Of a stretch of 64,000 nucleotides of DNA, positions 1 to 8,506 are shown in pieces. This stretch comes from Arcicella sp038230735 (lineage in GTDB: Bacteria; Bacteroidota; Bacteroidia; Cytophagales; Spirosomataceae). The DNA lies in the NCBI GenBank assembly GCA_038230735.1, contig JBBRMR010000002.1:62001-126000 (forward strand), given 5' to 3'. The first letter of the stretch is position 1, and each line of letters opens with the position of its first letter. Under the pieces are notes generated by a model. The model was not told where the DNA came from. It saw only the letters and a list, made by a program, of their open reading frames with translations, and made no database searches. Made by a program: the position numbers and the translations under genes.

Positions 1-1
1 T

Positions 2-955
2 GCCCAAAACTTACAGGATAAATCAGTATTAGAAAACGCTTGGAAAATTATTCAAGAGGCTGATAAACAAGAAGTTGAGTTGCTTTTTTATACCGATAAA
101 AATTACCCGAATCGGTTGAAACAATTGTATGATTCTCCCGTATTGATGTATTACAAAGGCAAGGCAGATTTGAATACTACTAAAACCGTTGCCATTGTAG
201 GAACACGCAAATCTACGGAATATGGAAAAGTCATTACGGAACAAATTGTTGGCGAATTAGCTACTTTCAATCCTTTGATTATCAGTGGATTGGCTTATGG
301 AATTGATATTATTGCCCATAAATCTTGCTTAAAAAATAACGTTTCAACCATTGGCGTAATGGCGAGTGGCATTGATTTTATTTATCCCTATCAACACAAA
401 ACAACCTCCATTCAGATGCAAGAAAATGGGGGGATTCTGACTGAACAGACCTTCGGCACACAGCCCGATCCAAGATTTTTTCCCCAAAGGAATAGAATCA
501 TTGCGGGCATGGCGGACGTTACAATTGTGGTGGAAGCCGCCGTGAAAGGAGGGGCATTAATCACGGCAGAATATGCCAATAATTATCATAGAGACGTTTT
601 TGCAGTGCCAGGGCAGATTGGAAAGTCCTTTTCAGAAGGTTGTAATAAACTCATAAAAGAGAACAAAGCCCAGATTTTTACGGGCATAAAAGATGTAATC
701 GAAGCCCTAAATTGGGATATGGAAGGACATGAGAAAAGCAAAAACCAAGAGGTTACAATAGATTTTTCCAATTTCACCGAAGAAGAAAGTCAAGTGATGT
801 CTTTGCTCCATAAAAACCAAGAAATGCAGATTGATGACATTGCATGGCAATCTCAAATCCACGTGGCAAAACTGTCATCTTTACTCTTAAATCTTGAATT
901 TCAAGGGTTTATCAGGTCATTGCCTGGGAAGAAATATAAAGTCAGTTATCAGTAA
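2..955 (+). CDS. dprA: DNA-processing protein DprA (5' end outside window)
   Basis: Loads RecA onto incoming single-stranded DNA in natural transformation. The reading frame is open to the first base of the window, so the N-terminus lies outside; the first in-window start-like codon (TTG at 80) is internal. The Rossmann-like DNA-binding core is clear: GTRKSTEYG, GLAYGIDIIAH, then PQRNRIIAG and EAAVKGGALITAEYA. The last ~60 residues (EEESQVMSLLHKNQEMQIDDI onward) look like the winged-helix DprA C-terminal domain. It ends just before a patch of TTATCAGT/ACTGATAA word repeats and is convergent with the esterase gene. Family assignment is certain; competence of this organism is inference. Confidence 0.95.
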   Translation, partial: AQNLQDKSVLENAWKIIQEADKQEVELLFYTDKNYPNRLKQLYDSPVLMYYKGKADLNTTKTVAIVGTRKSTEYGKVITEQIVGELATFNPLIISGLAYGIDIIAHKSCLKNNVSTIGVMASGIDFIYPYQHKTTSIQMQENGGILTEQTFGTQPDPRFFPQRNRIIAGMADVTIVVEAAVKGGALITAEYANNYHRDVFAVPGQIGKSFSEGCNKLIKENKAQIFTGIKDVIEALNWDMEGHEKSKNQEVTIDFSNFTEEESQVMSLLHKNQEMQIDDIAWQSQIHVAKLSSLLLNLEFQGFIRSLPGKKYKVSYQ

Positions 956-1063
956 ACAGTGAACAATTATCAGTTAAAATGAGTCCGATTTTAATGCCGC
1001 GAGTTTCATTGTTTACTGATAACTATTTACTGATAACTGTTTAGGAATGACTGATAACTGAAC
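956..1063. repeat. TTATCAGT/ACTGATAA word-repeat patch between convergent genes
   Basis: The spacer between dprA and the esterase is built almost entirely of degenerate copies of ACTGATAACTG in both orientations. Examples are GTTATCAGTAAACAGTGAAC on the left and TTTACTGATAACTATTTACTGATAACTG on the right, so the two halves can pair into a long imperfect hairpin. No ORF is present. It resembles other word-like low-complexity patches in this window and could act as a bidirectional terminator; this was not tested. Confidence 0.55.
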
Positions 1064-1945
1064 TTATTGATGGAAACTTTTTCCAATAAATTCCAACGCT
1101 GGAATGATTCCCGTCCGCCAGTAGTCCCATGTGTGTCCTCCTTCACGCATACGGAATTCGTGGGGGATTTTCTTTTCCGCTAAAGCAACGTGCAGAAGGC
1201 AGTTACCTTTCGTCAAGAAATCATCATCGCCACAATCAATCCAATATCTCACTTTTTTGAGTTCTTCGGCTGACTTTGTTTCCACCATTTTAATGGGTGA
1301 ATTCTCTTGCCATGACTTTGTCAAACGGTCCTTTCCTTTCAAATCTCTCCCGTATAATTGTCCATAAGCACGAGTCCAATTGGCTTCATCCATATTGGTA
1401 ATTGTGTTATCATCATAAAAAGCACCACTCAAAGGGGCGGCTGCGGCAAATAAATCTGGATTGCGAAGGGCAAGATTCATGGAACCATAACCGCCCATCG
1501 AAAGTCCCGCAATACCCCTATAACGCTTTTGTGCCTTGATTCTATAATCTTTTTCTATCTTCGGTATAAATTCTTTCACGAAAAAATCCTCATACTTTTC
1601 CTTTCCGTCATAAGAATTCATATAAAAACTAACAAAACCATCGGGCATTACAATAATCATGGGTGGAATTGTGCCGTCGGCAATGGCTTTGTCGGCAAGG
1701 CGATTAATTTCACCAAATTGCAACCAGCCCGTATCATCGTCAGAATATCCGTGGAGTAAATAAACCACAGGATAAGACCTTTCAGAGGTTTCATAACCAG
1801 CGGGTAGATAAATGGTATATTTTACATCTTTGCCCATCATGGTACTTTTAACGATTTTCCCTTCGATACTTTTTCCCATATTTTGGGCAAGAGCAGCGGA
1901 GGCAAACATTATTAAGGCAAATAAGAAAGAAATTTGTTTTTTCAT
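1064..1945 (-). CDS. secreted esterase (alpha/beta hydrolase, esterase D-like)
   Basis: Predicted exported serine esterase of 293 aa. It begins with a signal peptide (MKKQISFLFALIMFASAALA, then Q) and shows the esterase/PF00756 pattern: YLLHGYSDD near 63-71 (oxyanion region), the nucleophile motif GLSMGGYG with Ser about 149, an acidic residue in the DCGDDDFL region and a C-terminal His in EGGHTWDYWR. These families include carbohydrate esterases such as feruloyl and acetyl-xylan esterases; the substrate cannot be read here. It stands alone on its strand, with pyrE upstream in the same direction but separated by a terminator, so it is probably its own transcription unit. Confidence 0.85.
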   Translation of the reverse strand: MKKQISFLFALIMFASAALAQNMGKSIEGKIVKSTMMGKDVKYTIYLPAGYETSERSYPVVYLLHGYSDDDTGWLQFGEINRLADKAIADGTIPPMIIVMPDGFVSFYMNSYDGKEKYEDFFVKEFIPKIEKDYRIKAQKRYRGIAGLSMGGYGSMNLALRNPDLFAAAAPLSGAFYDDNTITNMDEANWTRAYGQLYGRDLKGKDRLTKSWQENSPIKMVETKSAEELKKVRYWIDCGDDDFLTKGNCLLHVALAEKKIPHEFRMREGGHTWDYWRTGIIPALEFIGKSFHQ

Positions 1946-1994
1946 GTTGTGGATTGTTTTAGTTTATTCAGCAAATAACGCAAGTTTTTGGTAA

Positions 1995-2037
1995 ATAAAA
2001 AAGGCTTGCAAATTTTATAACTTACAAGCCTTTTTTT
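1995..2037 (-). terminator. intrinsic terminator after pyrE
   Basis: AAGGCTTG (2001-2008) pairs with CAAGCCTT (2025-2032). A-rich sequence lies on the left and a T run on the right, so it can work in both directions. It sits about 50 bases downstream of the pyrE stop codon and separates it from the esterase gene. Confidence 0.75.
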
Positions 2038-2087
2038 GGGTAAACTATACTCTAAAATCTACTCTCTAAAACCTAATTTTTATCACC

Positions 2088-2729
2088 TTATATATTCCAT
2101 TCCGAAGGATTCGCTCGCCATTCCTGCAAGGTAATCATCTGGCTTTCAGAGATATAATTCTTTTTCATGGCTTCTCCGATAAGCGTCTCGTAATCACTCA
2201 ACGTGTAAAAGTTAAGGTCTTTATCGGCAAAATTCTTTCTGGCAATTTCAAATCCGTAGGTAAAAATGGCAACCATTCCCAAAACGTTTGCCCCCGCCTC
2301 ACGCAAGGCATCAACGGCTTTTAATGAACTTCCCCCTGTGGAAACTAAGTCTTCAATCAGCACTACTTTCTGCCCCTTTTTGATAGTTGCCCCTTCAATC
2401 TGATTACCCATTCCGTGTTTTTTGGGTTCAGGGCGGACGTAACAAAAGGGTAATTCAAGCCAATCTGCCACCAAAGCCCCTTGCGGAATTCCTGCCGTTG
2501 CCACTCCCGCAATCATTTCGACATCGCCCCAATATGCTTGCACGGCGGATGCCAAGCCATTTTTGATAGCGGTTCGGACTTTGGGAAATGAAAGCGTGAT
2601 TCGGTTATCGCAATAAATGGGTGAATTCCAGCCCGAAGCCCATTTGAAGGGGATATCGGGATTCAATCTAACCGCTTGGACTTCGAGCAACATCGAAGCC
2701 ACATTTTCAGCAAGGGTACGTTGTGCCAT
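2088..2729 (-). CDS. pyrE: orotate phosphoribosyltransferase
   Basis: Converts orotate and PRPP to orotidine 5'-phosphate in de novo pyrimidine synthesis, in the cytoplasm. At 213 aa it has the usual length. The PRPP-binding signature VVLIEDLVSTGGSS is at about 122-135 and the catalytic-loop region YVRPEPKKHGMGNQIEG at about 97-113. It is divergent from the NUDIX gene, with a short intergenic region that contains a possible -7 box (TATTTTTG on this strand, 2755-2762). A terminator follows. Assignment is secure. Confidence 0.96.
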   Translation of the reverse strand: MAQRTLAENVASMLLEVQAVRLNPDIPFKWASGWNSPIYCDNRITLSFPKVRTAIKNGLASAVQAYWGDVEMIAGVATAGIPQGALVADWLELPFCYVRPEPKKHGMGNQIEGATIKKGQKVVLIEDLVSTGGSSLKAVDALREAGANVLGMVAIFTYGFEIARKNFADKDLNFYTLSDYETLIGEAMKKNYISESQMITLQEWRANPSEWNI

Positions 2730-2820
2730 TTGTGTGGTTTTGTTAATTCTTTTGCAAAAATAGAAACTCTCGTGTATGTTTCATTACAAAAAGTTTAATT
2801 TTACGTTAAAATCAGAAGAA

Positions 2821-3495
2821 ATGACCATCTTTATCAACGAATATATTATCAAAATTATTAGTCATAAAAAGGCTCAATCGCACTCAACTACCGAATTTGA
2901 TCATTTGATTGATGCCCAATTAGAAGCCATAAAGCCCGAAAACTTAGCGGGTCATGTGATGATTATAAATATTCTGCCTCCAACTATTACAAGGCTTTTC
3001 ACGATTATTAAAACTACTGAACTACCTCACTTGCACTCAGTTACTTTGATTTCTGATGATAAAAAAAATATTGAAGACTTAATAAAATCTCAATATAAAC
3101 TCTTGAAAGCGGCGGGTGGCATTGTGAAAAATAAAGAGGATAAAATCCTGATGATGCTTCGTTTAAAAAAATGGGATTTACCCAAAGGAAAATTAGACAA
3201 AGGTGAATCATCAAAAATGGCAGCCATCAGAGAAGTGGAAGAAGAATGTGGGGTAAAGGCAAAATTGGGTAAGAAACTATGTACCACTTTTCATACTTAT
3301 ACCTACAAAAACATAGATATTTTGAAGCAAACAAAATGGTATGCCATGGAGTTATTAGACGACTCCAAGATGAAACCCCAAGCCGAAGAAGACATTGAAA
3401 AATTGGCTTGGATGGATAAAAAGCAGAGCAACTCAGCCTTGTTAAACTCTTATTCCTCAATACGTTATGTGTTAAAGAAATATTATAATCAATAA
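2821..3495 (+). CDS. NUDIX hydrolase
   Basis: The C-terminal half is a NUDIX pyrophosphohydrolase with an intact box: G-KLDKG-E-SSKMAAI-REVEEECGV matches GX5EX7REUXEEXGU. The N-terminal ~95 residues are a separate, unrecognised domain. The frame is open back to an ATG at 2776, but its first 15 residues look like translated promoter DNA: a TAATTTTA box lies at about 2796-2805, and the next ATG at 2821 opens MTIFINEY. I therefore prefer 2821; the longer start cannot be excluded. The substrate is unknown. The Nudix box is complete, unlike those of the two regulator paralogues further along the window. Confidence 0.88.
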   Translation: MTIFINEYIIKIISHKKAQSHSTTEFDHLIDAQLEAIKPENLAGHVMIINILPPTITRLFTIIKTTELPHLHSVTLISDDKKNIEDLIKSQYKLLKAAGGIVKNKEDKILMMLRLKKWDLPKGKLDKGESSKMAAIREVEEECGVKAKLGKKLCTTFHTYTYKNIDILKQTKWYAMELLDDSKMKPQAEEDIEKLAWMDKKQSNSALLNSYSSIRYVLKKYYNQ

Positions 3496-3497
3496 CT

Positions 3498-3559
3498 GTA
3501 ATACGGACAGCCTTGTCCGCAAAAAATTAATCAACAAAGGACAATGCTGTCCGTGTTAC
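3498..3559. repeat. inverted repeat GGACAG/TGTCC element upstream of metZ-like gene
   Basis: The left arm (3498-3518) and right arm (3539-3559) are inverted copies matching at 19 of 21 positions. The left arm also contains its own small hairpin, CGGACAGCCTTGTCCG. An ATG within the right arm (3544) is in frame with the downstream gene but is part of the repeat and should not be taken as its start. The form resembles a short interspersed palindromic repeat. Confidence 0.75.
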
Positions 3560-3570
3560 AAAAAATTACT

Positions 3571-4755
3571 ATGGAAAAACAGACCAAAGCCATTAGAATT
3601 CAGGCAGAACGTTCTCAAAATCGTGAACATTCTGTACCCCTATATCTTACTTCAAGTTTTACTTTTGAAAGTGCCGAACAAGGACGTGCCATTTTTGCCG
3701 AAGAAGAAGAAGGAAATATTTATTCACGCTACATGAACCCCAATGTGGATGAGTTCGTAGATAAAATGTGTATGCTTGAAAATACCGAAGACGGTATCGC
3801 TTTCGCCACGGGCATGGCGGCAAATTATGCAGCAATGGCGGCATTGCTCAAACAAGGCGACCATGTGGTGGCTTCAAAAGCCCTTTTTGGCTCGTGCATT
3901 CAAATTTTGACGAAAATTCTCCCAAAATTTGGTATTACTTGTACTTTTGTAAATGGCCACGATTTAACGGAATGGGAAAATGCCATTCAAGGAAATACGA
4001 AATTTTTATTCTGCGAAAGCCCTTCCAATCCAGGTTTGGAATTGATTGATTTGGAAGGAATTTGTCAGTTAAAAGCCAAGCATAATTTGATTTTGGCGGT
4101 GGATAATTGCTTTGCCACACCCATTATCCAAACCCCCGCCGATTGGGGTGCAGACTTGGTGATTCACTCGGCAACCAAATATATTGACGGTCAGGGGCGG
4201 GTGCTTGGAGGAGTTGTGTGTGGGCGGGAGGATTTGATTAAAGAAATCCGTTTCTTTGCTCGTCATACAGGACCTTCGATGTCGCCTTTTAATGCTTGGA
4301 TATTGTCTAAAAGTCTGGAAACTCTGGACTTACGTATGGAAAAACATTCGAGTAATGCCATGAAATTAGCGTTAGCGTTGGAAAAAAATCCAGCCCTGAA
4401 TGCGGTGAAATATCCGTTTTTAACTTCTCATCCACAGTATGATTTAGCTAAAAAACAAATGAAAATGGGCGGTGCCATCTTAACAATTGACGTAAAAGGT
4501 GGTTTTGAGGTAGTGAACGAAATGTCGAAATACTTAAAAATTGCCTCAATTTCACCCAATTTGGGCGATACCCGTACCATCATTACCCACCCTGCATCCA
4601 CCACCCATTCAAAACTAAATGCTGAACAAAAAGCCGAGGTTGGCATCACGGACGGTTTGGTAAGAATTGCCGTTGGCTTGGAAGCCGTTGAGGATTTAAT
4701 CGAAGATTTTGAACAAGCATTGGAGAAGGCTTTGGTGGCTTCTTTGGTTTCATAA
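3571..4755 (+). CDS. metZ: PLP-dependent trans-sulfuration enzyme, O-succinylhomoserine sulfhydrylase-like
   Basis: Cys/Met metabolism PLP-enzyme family (fold type I). It most likely makes homocysteine from an acylated homoserine and sulfide; cystathionine synthase or lyase activity cannot be excluded by eye. Visible features are YSRYMNPNVDEF, GMAANYAAMAALL, ESPSNPGLELID and the PLP-lysine motif HSATKYIDGQGRVLGG (Lys about 203 from this start). I chose ATG 3571 (MEKQTKAIRIQAERS), because the longer frame from 3544 begins inside an inverted repeat. The glycosyltransferase start codon follows the stop directly, suggesting co-transcription. The symbol is tentative within the family. Confidence 0.85.
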   Translation: MEKQTKAIRIQAERSQNREHSVPLYLTSSFTFESAEQGRAIFAEEEEGNIYSRYMNPNVDEFVDKMCMLENTEDGIAFATGMAANYAAMAALLKQGDHVVASKALFGSCIQILTKILPKFGITCTFVNGHDLTEWENAIQGNTKFLFCESPSNPGLELIDLEGICQLKAKHNLILAVDNCFATPIIQTPADWGADLVIHSATKYIDGQGRVLGGVVCGREDLIKEIRFFARHTGPSMSPFNAWILSKSLETLDLRMEKHSSNAMKLALALEKNPALNAVKYPFLTSHPQYDLAKKQMKMGGAILTIDVKGGFEVVNEMSKYLKIASISPNLGDTRTIITHPASTTHSKLNAEQKAEVGITDGLVRIAVGLEAVEDLIEDFEQALEKALVASLVS

Positions 4756-5550
4756 ATGAAAATAACCGTAATAATATCCATCTACAAACGCCTTGATAAC
4801 TTAGAAGTTATTTTGATGGGATTGGAACGTCAAAGTTTTAAAGATTTTGAGGTGATTGTCTCGGAAGATAATGATGCCGAAGCAACCAAAACGTTCATTG
4901 AGAATTATCAAAAAAATAGTTCGCTTGTGATAAAACACGTTTTTCAGGAAGACTTAGGTTTTCGTAAAAATCGTGCTTTAAACCAGTCTTTGAGGCTTTC
5001 AGAGGGAGAAATTATTGCTTTTTTAGATGGCGACTGTGTACCGCACAAGCACTTCTTGAAAGAATATACCAATAATGTTCACGAAAAAGTGGCTTGTTTT
5101 GGCAGAAGAGTTTTCTTAAATCAAGATTATTCTAAAAAGTTTTTGCAGGAAAAAGACTTAAATATGCTGAAATTGACTCGCTTGGCTTTTCATGTGGAAG
5201 AGGGTTTCAAATACGGTTTTTATCTGCCTTACGAATGGATAAATACATCTGGTCGGTCAGGAATTTATGGGTGTAATTGGGCAATTTTAAAGAAGCATTT
5301 AGTAGAAATAAACGGTTTTGATGAAGATTACGTCATTGCGGGCGTTGGTGAAGACTCGGATGTAGAATGGCGTTTAGAGAAAATTGGCGTAAAACTCCAA
5401 TCGACTCGCAATAAATCGTTGGTCTATCATCTCTACCACAACCCCAATTACAGCGATGCCGACATTGAACATAATCACAAAATTTATTGGAAAAAAGTGG
5501 CAGAAAATAAGTTTTATTGTTTGAATGGATTGGTAAAAATTGATAATTGA
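4756..5550 (+). CDS. GT2-family glycosyltransferase with galactosyltransferase-type C-terminal region
   Basis: Nucleotide-sugar glycosyltransferase, probably cytoplasmic and acting on a surface glycan. The N-terminal GT-A fold begins MKITVIISIYKRLDNLEVIL. A DGD metal/nucleotide-binding motif is at about 91-93 (FLDGDC), and the C-terminal motif GVGEDSDVEWRL at about 196-207 is typical of the Glyco_transf_7C region seen in chondroitin-synthase-like enzymes. It has 264 aa and no transmembrane segments. It starts immediately after the metZ-like stop codon, but no functional link is evident. Donor and acceptor are unknown. Confidence 0.85.
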   Translation: MKITVIISIYKRLDNLEVILMGLERQSFKDFEVIVSEDNDAEATKTFIENYQKNSSLVIKHVFQEDLGFRKNRALNQSLRLSEGEIIAFLDGDCVPHKHFLKEYTNNVHEKVACFGRRVFLNQDYSKKFLQEKDLNMLKLTRLAFHVEEGFKYGFYLPYEWINTSGRSGIYGCNWAILKKHLVEINGFDEDYVIAGVGEDSDVEWRLEKIGVKLQSTRNKSLVYHLYHNPNYSDADIEHNHKIYWKKVAENKFYCLNGLVKIDN

Positions 5551-5676
5551 AAGTATTTATTGATGAATTGCGATAACTTAGCTTTACCATTCCACGCCAA
5601 TTGCAAATTAGGGTGAGCGAGAATATCAACAATATACATAATTATTTTATTAATTGGCGAGTTCCTGACGCTCATG

Positions 5677-5699
5677 TTGTTGGTAGAATATACCAACAA
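5677..5699. repeat. TTGTTGGTA...TACCAACAA hairpin
   Basis: Perfect 9-bp stem with a 5-base loop in the 241-base gap between the glycosyltransferase and nuoH. No gene is visible in that gap. There is no T run after the stem in either direction, so I treat it as a small palindromic repeat rather than a proven terminator. Confidence 0.5.
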
Positions 5700-5791
5700 A
5701 GGATGTTAAGTTTATTGCAAAAAAGAATATAAACAACGGCTAAAAACTCAGTTCGTTTATAGCGAAGCATCGAAAATCCATTACCAAATAA

Positions 5792-6880
5792 ATGTACATA
5801 GCCTTAATAATTTGCCTCAGCCTCGTTCTTGCCAATACCGTTATTGGGGTGTATGCCGAACGCAAAGTTTCCGCTTTTATGCAAGACCGTTTGGGTCCGA
5901 TGGAAGTTGGAAAATTTGGCTTGTTACAGGTTTTTGCCGATTTACTCAAACTCCTTCAAAAAGAAGATATTGTTCCAGCCTTAGCCAATAAAAGGCTTTT
6001 CTTGATTGCCCCTTGCTTGATTTTCATTGCCGTTTTTGCAGGTTTTGCCGTTATACCGCTCGGACCCAGCGAGTATTTGCAAGGCTCGAAGGTGGATATT
6101 GGTTTATTTTATCTATTAGCCATTATTTCCATTGATATTATTGGCATTTTAATGGCGGGTTGGGCTTCTAATAATAAGTATTCACTTTTTGGAGCGATGC
6201 GGTCGGTGGCACAAATTATTTCATACGAAATTCCGCTTGCACTATCCGTTATGTGCGTAGTAATGATTTCACAAAGCCTTAGTTTACAGGAAATTAGCCA
6301 GCAACAAGGCATTTATACTACAGAAACCAATTATCTTTTCGGACTAAAATCTTTACACATCGACATCACAAATGTTGGTGGGTTTCTTTCTTGGAACATC
6401 ATCCGAGTCCCCTTTTTCTTGCCCGTTTACGTGATTTTTTTTATTGCTTCTTTGGCAGAATGTAATCGTTCTCCTTTCGATTTGCCCGAAGCTGAATCTG
6501 AATTAGTGGGCGGTTTTCATACTGAATATTCTGGAATGCGTTGGGGTTTGGTTTTCCTCTCTGAATACGGTATGATGCTGTTAGTTAGCGTATTGGGAGC
6601 AATATTGTTTTTTGGCGGATGGAATACCCCCTTTCCGAACATCGGATTTTTGAGATTGGCAGACTGGACTTCGGGCGAGCCTAATACGTGGGTAGGAGCC
6701 TTGTGGGGTTTAGTTTGGTTATTGTTGAAAGCCTATTCAGCCATCTTCTTACAAATGTGGATTCGCTGGACATTTCCACGTTTGCGGGTGGACCAATTAA
6801 TGTATTTAACTTGGAAAGTGCTTACGCCTTTTGCTATTTTAGGGATATTTTTATCGGCTATTTGGCGATTATTGATGTAG
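5792..6880 (+). CDS. nuoH: NADH-quinone oxidoreductase subunit H
   Basis: Membrane subunit of respiratory complex I at the junction with the hydrophilic arm, forming part of the quinone site. The 362-aa polytopic protein has the family signatures ERKVSAFMQDRLGPMEVGKFG near the N-terminus and AECNRSPFDLPEAESELVGG near the middle. It starts at ATG 5792 (MYIALIICLSLVLANTVIGVY). None of its neighbours are nuo genes: a glycosyltransferase precedes it and small hypothetical ORFs and miaA follow, so it is detached from the nuoA-N operon layout common in bacteria. Confidence 0.95.
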   Translation: MYIALIICLSLVLANTVIGVYAERKVSAFMQDRLGPMEVGKFGLLQVFADLLKLLQKEDIVPALANKRLFLIAPCLIFIAVFAGFAVIPLGPSEYLQGSKVDIGLFYLLAIISIDIIGILMAGWASNNKYSLFGAMRSVAQIISYEIPLALSVMCVVMISQSLSLQEISQQQGIYTTETNYLFGLKSLHIDITNVGGFLSWNIIRVPFFLPVYVIFFIASLAECNRSPFDLPEAESELVGGFHTEYSGMRWGLVFLSEYGMMLLVSVLGAILFFGGWNTPFPNIGFLRLADWTSGEPNTWVGALWGLVWLLLKAYSAIFLQMWIRWTFPRLRVDQLMYLTWKVLTPFAILGIFLSAIWRLLM

Positions 6881-6922
6881 TCTTTTTGTTTGAAATTACA
6901 GAAAAATATTTATCTTTACTTA

Positions 6923-7102
6923 ATGAACCACCACGAAGAAAGTTTAGAATTGAGACGGTTATTGGAAAAGTATTTGTTAGAAATTGACGACTCTATTTTG
7001 ACATACCCGCCGTTTGGTGATGATGAAAAATTTGAATTTCTTATCAAAAAAGCAATCAGTTACAGAAATATTATCCAACAAATTACAATTGACTTATCAT
7101 AA
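6923..7102 (+). CDS. small hypothetical protein
   Basis: About 59 aa, starting MNHHEESLELRRLLEKYLLEI and ending IIQQITIDLS. It is charged and looks alpha-helical, with no signal peptide. I recognise no family. A TTG at 6890 would add 11 residues, but the ATG at 6923 looks more natural. It sits between nuoH and another small ORF, all in one direction with short gaps, so it is probably in the nuoH-miaA transcription unit. Confidence 0.5.
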   Translation: MNHHEESLELRRLLEKYLLEIDDSILTYPPFGDDEKFEFLIKKAISYRNIIQQITIDLS

Positions 7103-7104
7103 TC

Positions 7105-7338
7105 ATGGATAAATTATTAATCAAAAAATATCAGCAATCCATAAAAGAAGCTACTTCGAAAGAAGAAAAGCAAAATATTGCCTCACAACTTCATGTATAC
7201 ATTTCCACCTTATCGGTAAATGAACAAGAAGCGTATAAATCAAGTGTAATTACGACAATTGAAAGCAAATTTGAAGTAATGGATAAACTTCTTGCCGCTT
7301 ATGAAGCCATTAAAAAAGATGATTTAGTTTTAGCTTAA
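7105..7338 (+). CDS. small hypothetical helical protein
   Basis: 77 aa, rich in Lys, Glu and Gln (MDKLLIKKYQQSIKEATSKEE...), predicted all-helical and cytoplasmic. No recognised domain. It is separated by two bases from the preceding small ORF and by four from miaA, which strongly suggests that it is translated as part of the same operon. Function unknown. Confidence 0.6.
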   Translation: MDKLLIKKYQQSIKEATSKEEKQNIASQLHVYISTLSVNEQEAYKSSVITTIESKFEVMDKLLAAYEAIKKDDLVLA

Positions 7339-7342
7339 AATA

Positions 7343-8275
7343 ATGGTTCAAAATCTACCCTTAGTTGTAATATTAGGTCCAACTGCCAGTGGAAAAACCC
7401 ACTTAGCGGTTCAATTAGCTCATCGAATTAATGGGGAAATTATTAGTGGGGATTCTCGACAGGTTTATCGGGGAATGGATATTGGCACGGGCAAGGATTT
7501 AAAAGAATACATCGTTGATAATCAAATTGTTCCGTATTACTTGATTGATATTCTGGACGCTGGTGAGCAATACCACATTCATCTTTTTCAGCAAGATTTT
7601 CAGCGAGTTTATCAAGGTATTATTGCCCGAGGAAAAATGCCCATTCTTTGCGGAGGTTCTGGGATGTATTTAGAAGCCGTTTTGAAAGGTTATGAATTTA
7701 CGGCTATTCCAATTGATGAAGATTTAAGACTCAATTTATTTGAAAAATCCACCGAAGAATTAATCCAAATTTTTCAAGAAAACCCTTCTGAATATAACAA
7801 AAAAGCGGATATTTCTACTCGCAAACGCTTGATTAGAGCCATTGAAATTAATCAGTTTTTACAACAAAATCCTGATTTCACAGTCTCCCTTCCCAACATT
7901 CCCGAATTTATTATTTTTGGCTTAAATCCAGAAATGGAATTCCGCCGTATATCCATCACAAAACGCTTACATCATCGCCTCGAACATGGCATGATTGAGG
8001 AAGTTAAAGCCTTGATTGACAAGGGAATCCCGCCCGAAAAATTGATTTTTTATGGTTTGGAATATAAGTTTATTACCCAATATTTGACGGGTGAAATGCC
8101 TTACGAAATCATGGTTGAACGATTGAATGTTGCCATCCACCAATTTGCGAAAAGACAGATGACTTATTACCGAAAAATGGAGCGTGATGGTTTGAAAATC
8201 AACTGGTTATCCAATAATTTACCGTTAGATAAAAAATTAGACGAAATAATTACTAAAATATTTGCAATTGTCTAA
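7343..8275 (+). CDS. miaA: tRNA dimethylallyltransferase
   Basis: Transfers a dimethylallyl group to the N6 of A37 in tRNAs reading codons that start with U. At 310 aa it has the normal length. The P-loop GPTASGKT is at about 12-19, followed by GEIISGDSRQVYRGMDIGTGKD (substrate and tRNA contact region), and the C-terminal part contains FAKRQMTYYRKM, matching the conserved (K/R)RQxTWxR element. It is the last gene of the run from nuoH. Confidence 0.97.
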   Translation: MVQNLPLVVILGPTASGKTHLAVQLAHRINGEIISGDSRQVYRGMDIGTGKDLKEYIVDNQIVPYYLIDILDAGEQYHIHLFQQDFQRVYQGIIARGKMPILCGGSGMYLEAVLKGYEFTAIPIDEDLRLNLFEKSTEELIQIFQENPSEYNKKADISTRKRLIRAIEINQFLQQNPDFTVSLPNIPEFIIFGLNPEMEFRRISITKRLHHRLEHGMIEEVKALIDKGIPPEKLIFYGLEYKFITQYLTGEMPYEIMVERLNVAIHQFAKRQMTYYRKMERDGLKINWLSNNLPLDKKLDEIITKIFAIV

Positions 8276-8404
8276 TTTTCATTTATTTTTGGTTATGTTT
8301 TTGTTCTGTTGCTAACTACTGATGTATAATTTATCTCTTAACATCACAAAGTAATCAGAAATTTTTATGAATTTTATATCCTTACAAACTTTAATCAACC
8401 GCCG

Positions 8405-8506
8405 ATGATTTTCGTTCTTCTCGCAATCCTGTTGTTGGGTATGGGAGTATACCTCAGCTTTAAAGTTACCAAATCAAACGATGACAGACTTCCTGCGAAG
8501 TCCTAA
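8405..8506 (+). CDS. possible 33-aa single-pass membrane peptide
   Basis: ATG 8405 to TAA 8504-8506 encodes MIFVLLAILLLGMGVYLSFK followed by a short polar tail (VTKSNDDRLPAKS). The hydrophobic N-terminal segment followed by a Lys and a polar tail is the form of small inner-membrane proteins. Its stop codon overlaps the stop of the convergent TrpF-like gene. Being short, it could be chance; conservation would decide. Confidence 0.4.
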   Translation: MIFVLLAILLLGMGVYLSFKVTKSNDDRLPAKS

